This document shows positions 54,953-63,275 of a stretch of DNA of 64,000 nt, piece by piece. Source of the DNA: Oenococcus sicerae (GTDB lineage: Bacteria; Bacillota; Bacilli; Lactobacillales; Lactobacillaceae); assembly GCF_004102045.2 (NCBI RefSeq), contig NZ_CP029684.2:1240001-1304000 (forward strand), read 5' to 3'. Each line of letters begins with the position of its first letter. Position 1 is the first letter of the stretch. The position numbers and the translations under genes are program-made. The notes under the pieces were generated by a model. The model saw nothing but the letters and a program-made list of their open reading frames with translations. It did not search any database and had not been told where the DNA came from.

Positions 54953-55597
54953 TTAAAGTCCATCAATACTGTATAAGTATTTACCAACAATGATTACGGT
55001 AGGATCATCATCTTCAATTTGATCCATTGAATACTCGAACGGCTGAAAATCACGTAAATAACTATCCGGCTCAAACCGAATATGGTCGTCATATTTAAAA
55101 ACGTGTTTTAGGGTTCCCTTGTAGCCATTAATAATAACTGCCAGAATATCGCCGTTAACATACTCATCGGTTTTATTGATAATAGCGATAGCGCCATTAT
55201 GAACAACTTTATTCATAGATTCTCCGTCAATCCTTAAGGCCATGAGATTATCAATTCCATAGCGACTTATAATCTGAGGATCAATGGCAACTTTTCCATC
55301 AATATCCTGTTCAACACCATCTGGGGCTCCGGCAAAAATTCTTCCAAGGACCGGTAAATTTTGAGATGCATTTTCAATTTGAACGGAATTTTCAATTTCA
55401 TCATCGCCATTTAATTCAGATAATTTGATATTGAATATATTAGATATTCTGATTGCAGCATCCATACGAGGTTTAGATCTGCCTTGTTCCCAAGACGCCA
55501 CTGTGGGGCCGGCTTGATTGATTAATTTCCCAAATTGGGCTTGAGTTAGATGCTTACTATCACGTAGCTTTCTTATGTTTAACGCCATTTTGTTCAT
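54953..55597 (-). CDS. CI-like phage repressor with S24 peptidase domain
   Basis: 214-residue LexA/CI-type repressor. XRE helix-turn-helix at residues about 5-60 (KLRDSKHLTQAQFGKLINQAGPTVASWEQG), linker, then S24 domain: Ala-Gly cleavage site in RIFAGAPDG, nucleophile Ser in DGESMNK, Lys in GTLKHVF. It maintains lysogeny and should be cleaved after RecA activation, linking induction to SOS. ATG 55597 has no ribosome site but follows TATGAT by six bases; the earlier TTG 55603 is unlikely. Confidence 0.93.
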   Translation of the reverse strand: MNKMALNIRKLRDSKHLTQAQFGKLINQAGPTVASWEQGRSKPRMDAAIRISNIFNIKLSELNGDDEIENSVQIENASQNLPVLGRIFAGAPDGVEQDIDGKVAIDPQIISRYGIDNLMALRIDGESMNKVVHNGAIAIINKTDEYVNGDILAVIINGYKGTLKHVFKYDDHIRFEPDSYLRDFQPFEYSMDQIEDDDPTVIIVGKYLYSIDGL

Positions 55598-55601
55598 AGA
55601 C

Positions 55602-55623
55602 AAATCATAGGCTCTTATGATTT
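55602..55623. promoter_or_regulatory. Operator O1 at the cI promoter
   Basis: Arms AAATCATA (55602-55609) and TATGATTT (55616-55623) around six bases. The left arm contains the leftward -10 TATGAT (55609-55604) of cI; a -35 TTTACT lies 17 bases further. CI or Cro bound here would control cI. Confidence 0.75.
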
Positions 55624-55669
55624 AAAAGTAAAGATTTTCTTACGTTTATATTTTTTAGAATTAGTAAAA

Positions 55670-55709
55670 TTGCATTTACATCATATTTAAACTATGATTT
55701 AATCATAGT
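55670..55709 (+). promoter_or_regulatory. Early rightward promoter with operator O2
   Basis: TTGCAT (55670-55675), 17-base spacer, TATGAT (55693-55698). The -10 is inside CTATGATTTAATCATAG (55692-55708), so repressor binding would shut the early promoter. Confidence 0.85.
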
Positions 55710-55725
55710 AAGGAAGGAGATGATT

Positions 55726-55950
55726 ATGATTTCAAACACAGCTTTATTCACCATAAAAGGTGCTAGATCAAGGGCCGGGAAGACTAAATCTGAAATATCT
55801 AAAGAGCTGGGGATTAGCCGTCCGACCTACGATAGCTATGAAAGCTACGCTGTTCCGATGAGATTTGATGTTGGAGAGCGTTTTGCAAAAGCGACCGGAA
55901 TTTCTATTAATTCTATTTTATTTTGGACAAATACTATGAATAAATCATAG
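55726..55950 (+). CDS. Cro-like repressor
   Basis: 74-residue helix-turn-helix protein (KTKSEISKELGISRPTYDSYE), divergent from cI. Two in-frame ATGs exist; 55726 is preferred because GGAAGGAG (55712-55719) sits six bases before it and touches the first. The last codons overlap a third operator-like site. Confidence 0.85.
   Translation: MISNTALFTIKGARSRAGKTKSEISKELGISRPTYDSYESYAVPMRFDVGERFAKATGISINSILFWTNTMNKS
55934..55950. promoter_or_regulatory. Operator-like site O3 at the end of cro
   Basis: CTATGAATAAATCATAG matches O2 at 15 of 17 positions and covers the cro stop codon. Confidence 0.6.
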
Positions 55951-55961
55951 AAAGGACTCAC

Positions 55962-56162
55962 ATGGTAGCACGATTAAAACTTCCGCCTAATGAAAAGTAC
56001 CTTGTTGGTGTCATTGAAGCAGCAGGACTGTTAAATAGAAATCCTGATTACTTTAACAAGAACATCAGATATTCAAGAGTATTTCTCAATATGGGCATTG
56101 AAAAACAAGGTGGTCAATTCTCAACAGAATTGCTAAAAAAATATTCAATCGAAATGAAGTGA
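55962..56162 (+). CDS. Small phage early protein (possible DNA-binding)
   Basis: 66 residues, AAAGGAC ribosome site, 11 bases after cro. No family recognised; the sequence suggests a compact helical fold (GVIEAAGLLNRNPDYFNKNIR) as in phage excisionase-like or antirepressor-helper proteins, but this is not shown. Confidence 0.6.
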   Translation: MVARLKLPPNEKYLVGVIEAAGLLNRNPDYFNKNIRYSRVFLNMGIEKQGGQFSTELLKKYSIEMK

Positions 56163-56177
56163 AGGGAACAAAGAAGA

Positions 56178-56318
56178 ATGACACTTTTATTAGAATTCAT
56201 GGTCGGTTTCAGCTTCACATGCGCAGCTGGTGGACTAATTATATTTGCTGAACTCATGCGCCGAAATGGCAAAGGATCAATTTGGAAAGGACTTAAAAGT
56301 TTTTGGAACGGGTACTGA
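56178..56318 (+). CDS. Small single-helix membrane protein
   Basis: 46 residues, one hydrophobic helix (residues about 3-25: LLEFMVGFSFTCAAGGLIIF) and a basic tail (RRNGKGSIWKGLKSFW). Ribosome site AAGAAG. Fits the tight early operon; function unknown. Confidence 0.55.
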   Translation: MTLLLEFMVGFSFTCAAGGLIIFAELMRRNGKGSIWKGLKSFWNGY

Positions 56319-56321
56319 TAT

Positions 56322-56582
56322 ATGACATTCATCATCAGACAAGCACATTTTCATCTTTATCTCAATGTCAAACACGAGTGGTCCGATTGGTCAGAACATG
56401 CTGAGTTCGATTTAGCAACAGCTGAAAAGCTATCAGCTGATCTGATTAAAAATCACGGCTACTGTGTGGCAATTACACCGACTGAAATGATCGAAAAAAT
56501 CGAAGCAAAAGAACAAAACAGCAGAAACTTTCAATATGCCGTTATCTATGGCAGAAAAGTCCATGTGGAAAGGACAGCATGA
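56322..56582 (+). CDS. Phage hypothetical protein, 86 residues
   Basis: Not recognised. Soluble, mixed alpha/beta. It starts three bases after the previous stop and overlaps the next start by four bases (ATGA), which supports translation. Confidence 0.6.
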   Translation: MTFIIRQAHFHLYLNVKHEWSDWSEHAEFDLATAEKLSADLIKNHGYCVAITPTEMIEKIEAKEQNSRNFQYAVIYGRKVHVERTA

Positions 56583-56965
56583 CAGAAACAATCAGCCCTT
56601 ATGAACGATTAGAGCTACCAGATATCCAAAGTGCAGAAAAACTCTTGTATTTTCTCAAGAATAATCCGGAAATCTGGTTTACTGCTAATGAACTGGATAA
56701 CATTTTAAATCTTGGCAAAGATTATCGGCGTAAGTTACGAAAATATGCGATTTATCTGATTCGAAAAGACCCGCATAACTTCATTACAAGTGGACAGCGT
56801 GGATATATCTATTCACTGAATCCTGACAATTTCACATCTGCTGCACGGCAGTTAAGTGCTAAAGCACACAACACAAAAGAGCACGCCGATATTGCCGGTA
56901 TTCAGGAAAGACTATTAAAAAAGCTCTCAGTGTCCGCTGAGAGCAAGGAAATCCAAATCAACTAG
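56579..56965 (+). CDS. Phage hypothetical protein with winged-helix look
   Basis: 128 residues. The segment WFTANELDNILNLGKDYRRKLRKYAIYLIRK and the following GQRGYIYSLNP have the pattern of a winged helix (recognition helix then wing), as in many phage early proteins. Not assigned to a named family. Confidence 0.6.
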   Translation: MTETISPYERLELPDIQSAEKLLYFLKNNPEIWFTANELDNILNLGKDYRRKLRKYAIYLIRKDPHNFITSGQRGYIYSLNPDNFTSAARQLSAKAHNTKEHADIAGIQERLLKKLSVSAESKEIQIN

Positions 56966-56983
56966 AAAGGACAAATTAAGTAT

Positions 56984-57922
56984 ATGACAGAAATGCAAAT
57001 ATCCGCAAGTATCGAGCCGGTTTTGGATTATAAGCCGGCTGTAATCGAACTCAAAAATAGCGAACTGTTGACATCTTATGTCGATAAGCAGATTACCAAA
57101 TATCAGGACTTATTGATTACTGATGAATCATTGACAGAAGCCAAAAAGAGCCGAGCCGATCTAAATAAATTAAATAAGGCTTTAGCAGCACAGCGGACTT
57201 CAATCAAAAAGGAAATTTTAAAACCGTTTGCGGAAGTAGAAAGCCTCCTAAAAGATTTAGAAAACAAGACGAAACAGGCTTCAAGTTCAATTGACCAGGG
57301 AGTAAAGGGCTTAGAAGACCGGCAACGTACTGAAAGGGAAACAGTCTTAGAAAATTATCTGCAAGATGTTATCCAAGGCTACCCGCACTTAGTTCTGACC
57401 GATTTCTCAATTCCGGAAGATTGGACGAACAAAACGAATTTCACCAAATCGTCCGGATTAGCCGTGAGCCTCACAAGAACCGTTGCCGAAACTTTCCGCA
57501 GTTTAGAAAGGCAGAAAGCTACCGAGGAATCAAATCTTGAGACTGTTCGAGCCTATGCAGATGCTAAGCAAGTCAATCCAGATCCGTATTTGAGAATGCT
57601 GACAGCAATGGATTATCAGCCAGCTGATATTATTCGAGCTATTAATTTGGACATCGACAACGCCAAGAAACAAGCCGAACAAGCCAAACTAGATGCCGAA
57701 TTAAAGGCTGAAGAAGAAGCGTCTCACCAGCAAGTTATCAACGATGTCGTAGTTGATACAGACACAGGCGAACGTATCAAAAAAGTTGAAAAACCTGTGT
57801 TCTGGTACTACGGTCTGATCTTGACTAAAGACCAGAAAGAAAAGTTGGATAACTTCTTAATGATTAACCAAATAAAGCTGTTCGGTATCAAAGAAAAAGA
57901 ATCATGGAAGAACAAATCATGA
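56984..57922 (+). CDS. DUF1351 phage protein
   Basis: 312 residues, coiled-coil rich in the middle (about 60-110 and 230-260). DUF1351 proteins sit beside single-strand annealing proteins in phage recombination modules, as here. AAAGGAC ribosome site. Overlaps the next gene by four bases. Confidence 0.85.
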   Translation: MTEMQISASIEPVLDYKPAVIELKNSELLTSYVDKQITKYQDLLITDESLTEAKKSRADLNKLNKALAAQRTSIKKEILKPFAEVESLLKDLENKTKQASSSIDQGVKGLEDRQRTERETVLENYLQDVIQGYPHLVLTDFSIPEDWTNKTNFTKSSGLAVSLTRTVAETFRSLERQKATEESNLETVRAYADAKQVNPDPYLRMLTAMDYQPADIIRAINLDIDNAKKQAEQAKLDAELKAEEEASHQQVINDVVVDTDTGERIKKVEKPVFWYYGLILTKDQKEKLDNFLMINQIKLFGIKEKESWKNKS

Positions 57923-58596
57923 CTGATAAAAGCATTTTTAAGCAATTGAGCGAGATAGATGTCAACGGACGTGTCGAGAAAAAGGACACAGGTAAAGTCA
58001 CTTTATCCTACTTGTCTTGGACATGGGCTTGGTCAGAACTTCAAAAATATTTTCCAAGCGCTACTTATACGATTGAAAAATTCGAGAACAAACTGCCTTA
58101 TGTTTATGACAACAAAACTGGATATATGGTTTTTACGTCAATCACGATTAATGATTTGACTCATGAAATGTGGCTACCAGTCATGGACGGAAATAATCGA
58201 GCCATGCTTGACCACGAATATCAAATCAAGTTTAAGTCTGGGAAATCAATTACTGTTGCATCAGCCACGATGTTCGATATCAATAAAGCAATTATGCGCT
58301 GCTTGGTCAAAAATATTGCGATGTTCGGACTTGGCATTTATATCTATGCCGGCGAAGACTTGCCAACTATCGAACCAGAGCTAGCAACTGAAAATCAGCT
58401 TGATACCATCGGTCGTTTGTTAAAAGAAGTTTCTGAATTGTCAGCCACTAACGAAGAAGTCATTAAACAATTTGTCTTTAAGCGGTTAGCAATTAAAGAC
58501 TTGTCTCAAATTGATAGCAATAATTTTGGTTCGGCTTTGGAAATGATTAATGAGTTGAAAAAGAAAGCTCAAGAAAAGAAAGGAGACAAGAAATGA
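57919..58596 (+). CDS. DUF1071 single-strand annealing protein (Sak3-like)
   Basis: 225 residues. N-terminal block [30 protein letters not shown] and the [34 protein letters not shown] region define DUF1071, a phage recombinase class; the C terminus is an alpha-helical tail. Works with SSB encoded next. ATG 57919 forms ATGA with the upstream stop; 57904 is an alternative. Confidence 0.87.
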   Translation: MTDKSIFKQLSEIDVNGRVEKKDTGKVTLSYLSWTWAWSELQKYFPSATYTIEKFENKLPYVYDNKTGYMVFTSITINDLTHEMWLPVMDGNNRAMLDHEYQIKFKSGKSITVASATMFDINKAIMRCLVKNIAMFGLGIYIYAGEDLPTIEPELATENQLDTIGRLLKEVSELSATNEEVIKQFVFKRLAIKDLSQIDSNNFGSALEMINELKKKAQEKKGDKK

Positions 58597-59051
58597 TTAA
58601 TCGAGTTGTACTAGTTGGCAGAGTAACTAAAGATATCGAACTGCGCTACACGGGTTCAGGTGATGCCGTTGGCTCATTCACATTAGCAGTTGAACGAAAT
58701 TTCAAGAACAAAGCAGGTGATCGTGAAACAGATTTTGTTTCTTGCGTTATCTGGAGAAAACCAGCCGAAAACCTAGCCAATTTCACTGGCAAAGGCGCCA
58801 TGCTGGGCATTGAAGGTAGACTGCAAACGCGCACTTATGACAACGACCAACAACTGAAAGTTTATGTGACCGAAATCGTGGTTGATAACTTTCAGTTGTT
58901 GGAAACGCGGGCTGAAAGTGAAGCAAGAAGAACTAGCAATGGCAGCAGCCAACAACCAGTTGACAACCACGGAACTGGCACGAATGTCAATAACAGTGTG
59001 AGGAATCAAAAACCAAATGTTGAGATTGATGATTCAGATTTGCCATTTTAG
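58593..59051 (+). CDS. ssb: Phage single-stranded DNA-binding protein
   Basis: 152 residues: OB fold starting [35 protein letters not shown] region, a disordered linker with Ser/Gln/Asn, and the acidic tip DSDLPF that recruits partner proteins. AAAGGAGA before ATG; ATGA overlap with upstream gene. Confidence 0.95.
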   Translation: MINRVVLVGRVTKDIELRYTGSGDAVGSFTLAVERNFKNKAGDRETDFVSCVIWRKPAENLANFTGKGAMLGIEGRLQTRTYDNDQQLKVYVTEIVVDNFQLLETRAESEARRTSNGSSQQPVDNHGTGTNVNNSVRNQKPNVEIDDSDLPF

Positions 59052-59063
59052 AAAGGAGACTGA

Positions 59064-59804
59064 ATGGCAGAAAGAAGAATGTTTAGCAAGAAAATTACTG
59101 ATACGGATGTTTTCTTGTCTATGCCGCTTTCAACTCAAGCTCTTTACTTCCATATGAACATGCATGCTGATGATGACGGATTCGTTGATAGCGTACTTTC
59201 AATTCAAAGAATGATTGGCGCAAATGATGATGACTTAAAAATATTAATCGCTAAACAATTTGTGTTCAGATTCCAAAGCGGAGTCGTTCTCATAAGGGAT
59301 TGGAAAATTCACAACTACATTGCCAAAGATCGTTATCACAAAACACTTCATCAAGGGGAATTTAATAAATTATCGACTGACGATTCTGGTATGTATACAG
59401 AATGTATACAACCTGTCGACGTAGGTAAGGTTAGGTTAGGTAAGGATAGTCAAGAAGATGTTAGTGGAGTTAGTACGAAGAATGAGATTGATATTGAGAA
59501 TGTTCTTACTTATTTAAATGAGAAGACTGGTAAGAAATTTAAGAGTTCAAGCAGTAAGAATATTTCATTAATTAAGTCTTTGTTTAAAGAAGGATATCAA
59601 TTAAAGGACTTTAAGAAAGTGATTGATTTAAAAGTTAGTGATTGGTTGGAAGATACAAAAATGAATGAGTATTTAAGACCTAGCACTTTATTTAATAAAA
59701 CACATTTTGAAGAATATATTAATAAGATTCCTCAAGGACATGTTTTGAACTTAAACCATATACCAACTGCTGAAGAACTTAAGGGTAAAGGACAGTGGGC
59801 ATGA
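59064..59804 (+). CDS. Phage replisome organiser (DnaD-like, phg_2220_C C terminus)
   Basis: 246 residues. N-terminal winged-helix initiator-like domain (RRMFSKKITDTDVFLSMPLSTQALYFHM) and C-terminal conserved phage domain (VLTYLNEKTGKKFKSSSSKN to RPSTLFNKTHFEEYIN). Such proteins bind an origin within or near their own gene; a cluster of TAAGG/TTAGG words lies at 59421-59446. AAAGGAGA before ATG. Confidence 0.85.
   Translation: MAERRMFSKKITDTDVFLSMPLSTQALYFHMNMHADDDGFVDSVLSIQRMIGANDDDLKILIAKQFVFRFQSGVVLIRDWKIHNYIAKDRYHKTLHQGEFNKLSTDDSGMYTECIQPVDVGKVRLGKDSQEDVSGVSTKNEIDIENVLTYLNEKTGKKFKSSSSKNISLIKSLFKEGYQLKDFKKVIDLKVSDWLEDTKMNEYLRPSTLFNKTHFEEYINKIPQGHVLNLNHIPTAEELKGKGQWA
59421..59446 (+). repeat. 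Iteron-like pentamer run inside the replisome organiser gene
   Basis: Consecutive TAGGTAAGG, TTAGG, TTAGG, TAAGG words within 26 bases, with an AT-rich stretch following. Candidate phage origin, by analogy to phages whose origin lies in the initiator gene. Confidence 0.4.
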
Positions 59805-60346
59805 GAGAAGAGAATTCCGCTAGAGAAGAGAGCGGCTTAATCGAAGGATTAACACCAAAAAATTTTAATCAGCTGTATTGTTCGTGGACAGCGTATCAAG
59901 ATCGCATTTATGACTTAACAACAGCCTTAGCTGCCATTTATGATCCAGAACGACTATTCACAAGAAATGTGATTGCCAAGATAAAACTACTAAAGAAGTT
60001 TCAAGAAGCGAATGAGTTAAGTTCTGATCGGCGTTTAAAGATTATGATGAGCCGCTCAAAGATTAATCGCTCTGACGAACAAGCCAAACAGATTATCAGT
60101 TCAATTGTTGACTTGATGACGCATATATTGGTTCACCCTAAAGACCAATTAGGTGATTATCGAAAACTTGTCCCAAACTTTGATGAACTTGTGCAAGTAC
60201 CGTTTGGAAGAGAACCAGTGAATAAAGATTTATTAGCCCAGCGTGCGTATAGGGCGTATCTGGATGATCAAATTTCAGAAAGCGACTTTATCGCATTTAT
60301 GAACAGAAAAGATATGAAAGGAGCGAAATATGACAGAAAATCCTGA
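59801..60346 (+). CDS. Unknown phage protein between initiator and helicase (possible helicase loader)
   Basis: 181 residues, no P-loop, mostly helical. Not recognised. Its position between the DnaD-like initiator and DnaB helicase suggests a loader or helicase partner, but this rests on synteny only. ATGA overlap at its start; 17-base overlap with dnaB at its end. Confidence 0.6.
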   Translation: MREENSAREESGLIEGLTPKNFNQLYCSWTAYQDRIYDLTTALAAIYDPERLFTRNVIAKIKLLKKFQEANELSSDRRLKIMMSRSKINRSDEQAKQIISSIVDLMTHILVHPKDQLGDYRKLVPNFDELVQVPFGREPVNKDLLAQRAYRAYLDDQISESDFIAFMNRKDMKGAKYDRKS

Positions 60347-61616
60347 ACAGTTATTAGCGGCATCCGTACTAATGAGTTCTGACCCAGAAGATATATATCT
60401 ACAGATCCAGTCAGGACTCAAACATGGCGATTTAGTCGATGATCAAGCTATTAAGGCTTTCAAGATCATCAAGCATAATTTTGATTTAAGCCTTGGCATT
60501 GACGGCGTTTCTATTTTGCAGACAACCAAAGATGTTGACTTGATTAATCATTTGACTGATTTGCCAGTTAACCCAAAACGTGTCTCTGATTATTTAAAAT
60601 CAGTTAAAAAACAGGCGTTTGCAAGACGCTTAGAACAGGGCATTAATGTTGCTAAAAGCGCTTTAGAAAATGGCGCTGATTCAAAATCAGTCATGCAGAA
60701 CTTGAATCAGATTATGGCAACTTATAACGAATCTGAATCCAGCATTAAATCTTTGCACACGGCTTTGGACAGTACACTAAGTCAAATACAAGATCGTTTC
60801 AATAATCCAGGCAAACAAATTGGCTTGTCTACAGGATTTAAGACAATCGACAAAATGATTTTGGGTTTACAGCCTGGCGAACTGACGATTATTGCAGCCA
60901 GACCATCAGTTGGAAAAACAGCGTTGGCTTTAAACATGCTGCGAGGTGCTTCTAAGTCCACTGACTTACCAATTTTATTGTTCAGTCTTGAAATGAGTGA
61001 TGATTCCTTAAACTTGCGTTTACTGGCATCTGTCTCAAATGTTGACCTTTGGAAAATCAAAACAGGTCATATGACCAAAGATGAACTGAAAAATGTGCTA
61101 GTTGCAAGAGATATTTTAGCTAAGCGAAATATTTATCTTGATGATGAATCGCTACAGTCAATTGATGATATCCAAGCCAAAGTCTTCAGTTTTCAAAGAA
61201 AGCACGGGCAAATTGGTTTAGTGATGGTTGATTACCTCGGACTCATAGACACAAAAGAGAACAAGAATTCCAATCGTGTCAACGAAGTTTCAAAAATTAG
61301 TCGTGGCTTAAAAGTCATGGCAGGAGACCTAAAAGCGCCTGTGGTTGCCTTAAGTCAATTAAGCAGGTCAGTTGAATCCAGAAGTGATAAACGTCCGATG
61401 CTGTCTGATTTACGTGATTCAGGGTCAATCGAGCAAGATGCTGATATGGTGGCGTTTTTATACCGAGATGATTACTACAAAAATCAGCCCAACGAGCAAG
61501 ATCCCAAAGAAGTCACAACCGAATTCATTATCGCCAAAAACAGAAATGGCGAGCGTGGAACAGTTTATCTCATCTTTAGCAAAGAAAAGCAGCGCTTTTT
61601 GGAGCGAACTGCATGA
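60330..61616 (+). CDS. Phage replicative DNA helicase (DnaB family)
   Basis: 428 residues. N-terminal DnaB domain, then RecA-like domain with Walker A ARPSVGKTALALNML near 192, SLEMSDDSLNLRLLAS near 222, Walker B VMVDYLGLI near 302 and the arginine-finger region GSIEQDADMVAFLYRD. AAAGGAGC ribosome site. Confidence 0.94.
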   Translation: MTENPEQLLAASVLMSSDPEDIYLQIQSGLKHGDLVDDQAIKAFKIIKHNFDLSLGIDGVSILQTTKDVDLINHLTDLPVNPKRVSDYLKSVKKQAFARRLEQGINVAKSALENGADSKSVMQNLNQIMATYNESESSIKSLHTALDSTLSQIQDRFNNPGKQIGLSTGFKTIDKMILGLQPGELTIIAARPSVGKTALALNMLRGASKSTDLPILLFSLEMSDDSLNLRLLASVSNVDLWKIKTGHMTKDELKNVLVARDILAKRNIYLDDESLQSIDDIQAKVFSFQRKHGQIGLVMVDYLGLIDTKENKNSNRVNEVSKISRGLKVMAGDLKAPVVALSQLSRSVESRSDKRPMLSDLRDSGSIEQDADMVAFLYRDDYYKNQPNEQDPKEVTTEFIIAKNRNGERGTVYLIFSKEKQRFLERTA

Positions 61617-61774
61617 GGTTGGAAAAACAAATAGCTGAACTTCAAACACTAGTAAATGGCTACAAGTTTGATCTGCAGTTTGAGATGAGCTATCAGCGGC
61701 ACAAGTATATCGAAAGTCTGATTAGTAGTACGGAAGCTAAGGTTGAACAGCTAAAAGGAAGGCAGAGAAAATGA
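61613..61774 (+). CDS. Small coiled-coil phage protein
   Basis: 53 residues, predicted coiled coil (RLEKQIAELQTLVNGYKFDLQFEMS). ATGA overlaps on both sides (61613 and 61771) support translation. Function unknown. Confidence 0.6.
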   Translation: MRLEKQIAELQTLVNGYKFDLQFEMSYQRHKYIESLISSTEAKVEQLKGRQRK

Positions 61775-62256
61775 CACCAATAGTTGATATATGTTGTGGA
61801 TCACGAATGTTCTGGTTTGATAAACAAAATTCTATCGCCACTTTCGTTGATAAGCGTATTGACTTTGAAAAGTTGCCAACAGGTCATGTGATTAATGTTG
61901 ATCCAGACGTACAAGCAGATTTTACTAAGGGCTTGCCATTCCATGAAAATACATTTTATCTAGCAGTTTTCGACCCACCGCATTTAATTCATGCAGGCAA
62001 AAATAGTTGGCTTGCTAAAAAGTACGGAACACTCGATGCAGATAATTGGCCAGAAATTATTAGAGAGGGATTTGATGAGGCGATGAGAGTGCTAAAGCCA
62101 TATGGCACGTTGATATTCAAATGGAACGATAGTCAGATTCCTTTACCAGATTTATTAAAGCAAATTCCATACCAACCATTGTTTGGCCAAAAACGTAGTC
62201 AGACACATTGGCTAGTATTTATGAAAGGAGCGGATATTGTTTCAAAAGACTTATGA
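61771..62256 (+). CDS. Phage SAM-dependent methyltransferase-like protein
   Basis: 161 residues with a small Rossmann-type methyltransferase pattern: VDICCGSRMFW at the N terminus (variant of the SAM-binding motif I) and VFDPPHLIHAG (DPP motif typical of amino-MTases) near residue 69. Substrate, perhaps DNA adenine/cytosine, unknown. Overlaps rusA by 20 bases. Confidence 0.7.
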   Translation: MTPIVDICCGSRMFWFDKQNSIATFVDKRIDFEKLPTGHVINVDPDVQADFTKGLPFHENTFYLAVFDPPHLIHAGKNSWLAKKYGTLDADNWPEIIREGFDEAMRVLKPYGTLIFKWNDSQIPLPDLLKQIPYQPLFGQKRSQTHWLVFMKGADIVSKDL

Positions 62257-62596
62257 CATTAAAGCTGTTCCTGCTGCCAGACCTAGAGTTGGCAAGCGTG
62301 TCATGTATCCTAAGACATACGCAAAATTTCGTCAAGATTGGGCCATATATACGCATTCAGATTGGCAAGCTATTTATGCTGAGACCAAGGATGCCAGGGA
62401 GTATGAGTTCAGTTATGAAGCCTGGTTCAAATTGCACCCTAAAGCAGATATCGACAATGTCTTTAAAGCTTTAACAGATACGCTGGTCAAAGCAAAAGTC
62501 GTTCCTGATGATAATTTAATTACCAAGTCGACGATTACAAAGCATTTCAATTCAGGCAAAGAACAAGTCAGAATCGTTATCAACAAAATCAAATGA
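62237..62596 (+). CDS. rusA: RusA-family Holliday junction resolvase
   Basis: 119 residues; the catalytic Asp cluster is in PKADIDNVFKALTDTL and VPDDNLIT. TTG start at 62237 lies six bases after GGAG and gives MFQKTYDIKAVPAARPRVGK; no ATG fits. Works on recombination intermediates with the annealing protein. Confidence 0.92.
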   Translation: MFQKTYDIKAVPAARPRVGKRVMYPKTYAKFRQDWAIYTHSDWQAIYAETKDAREYEFSYEAWFKLHPKADIDNVFKALTDTLVKAKVVPDDNLITKSTITKHFNSGKEQVRIVINKIK

Positions 62597-62607
62597 AAGG
62601 AGTACCG

Positions 62608-63099
62608 ATGGAACAGACAAGTTTGCTCGCCGAACTAGATGAGAAAGCCACGATTGAAAATGTTCGTTCTTTCTTTAAAGCCGTGCATAATCGTCCCAGC
62701 AAGTTCGAGCGTCTGGTCACTCAGGCAGGCTCTTCAACCGATGATCTCAAGTCTTCCGTTTGGTCGGACATGCCTAAGTCGCCATCAGCTGGTAATTCAC
62801 AAGAAAACAAGCTGGCCAGGCGTTTGGAAGCACAAAGCAAACTTGATGCCTGTGTGAATGCGATTAGAGCCATGCCATTGAAATATCGGCGTCTGTTTAT
62901 CAGCTACTACATTGATAATATTTATCATGAGCGCTTGTGGAGTGATATTGCTGAGATGCACCACTTAAGCCGGACGGAAGCTAATGAGCATATGAATAAG
63001 GCACTATATTACTTTGCAGATGGCTATCTTGGGGACGATGATTTCCATGTCTATTCTAAAAAAGCTTACAAACATAGTACAAACGCAGAACTTATGTAG
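62608..63099 (+). CDS. ArpU-family late-gene transcription regulator
   Basis: 163 residues, sigma-like C-terminal half (MPLKYRRLFISYYIDNIYHERLWSDIAEMHHLSRTEANEHMNKALYYFA) as in ArpU/RinA proteins that switch on late phage genes. ATG 62608 follows AAAGGAG; the earlier ATG 62593 would place the ribosome site inside the gene. Confidence 0.82.
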   Translation: MEQTSLLAELDEKATIENVRSFFKAVHNRPSKFERLVTQAGSSTDDLKSSVWSDMPKSPSAGNSQENKLARRLEAQSKLDACVNAIRAMPLKYRRLFISYYIDNIYHERLWSDIAEMHHLSRTEANEHMNKALYYFADGYLGDDDFHVYSKKAYKHSTNAELM

Positions 63100-63141
63100 G
63101 TCAAATATTTTGTATATTGATAGAGTCGAAGGATTAAAGAT

Positions 63142-63170
63142 AAGGCCAGCCGTGTGCTGGTTTTTATTTT
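63142..63170 (+). terminator. Terminator at the end of the early operon
   Basis: CCAGC/GCTGG stem with a five-base loop and a T-rich tail. The surrounding 63100-63275 has no other gene. Confidence 0.8.
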
Positions 63171-63275
63171 GATTGAGACGGCGGTAATATTAAAAGTGAT
63201 TTATGTATCTTTTTTGACTAAAAAATATATGATTGAAGCATAGAAATAATTTTATAGTTGAAAGCTGTTGTTGTT

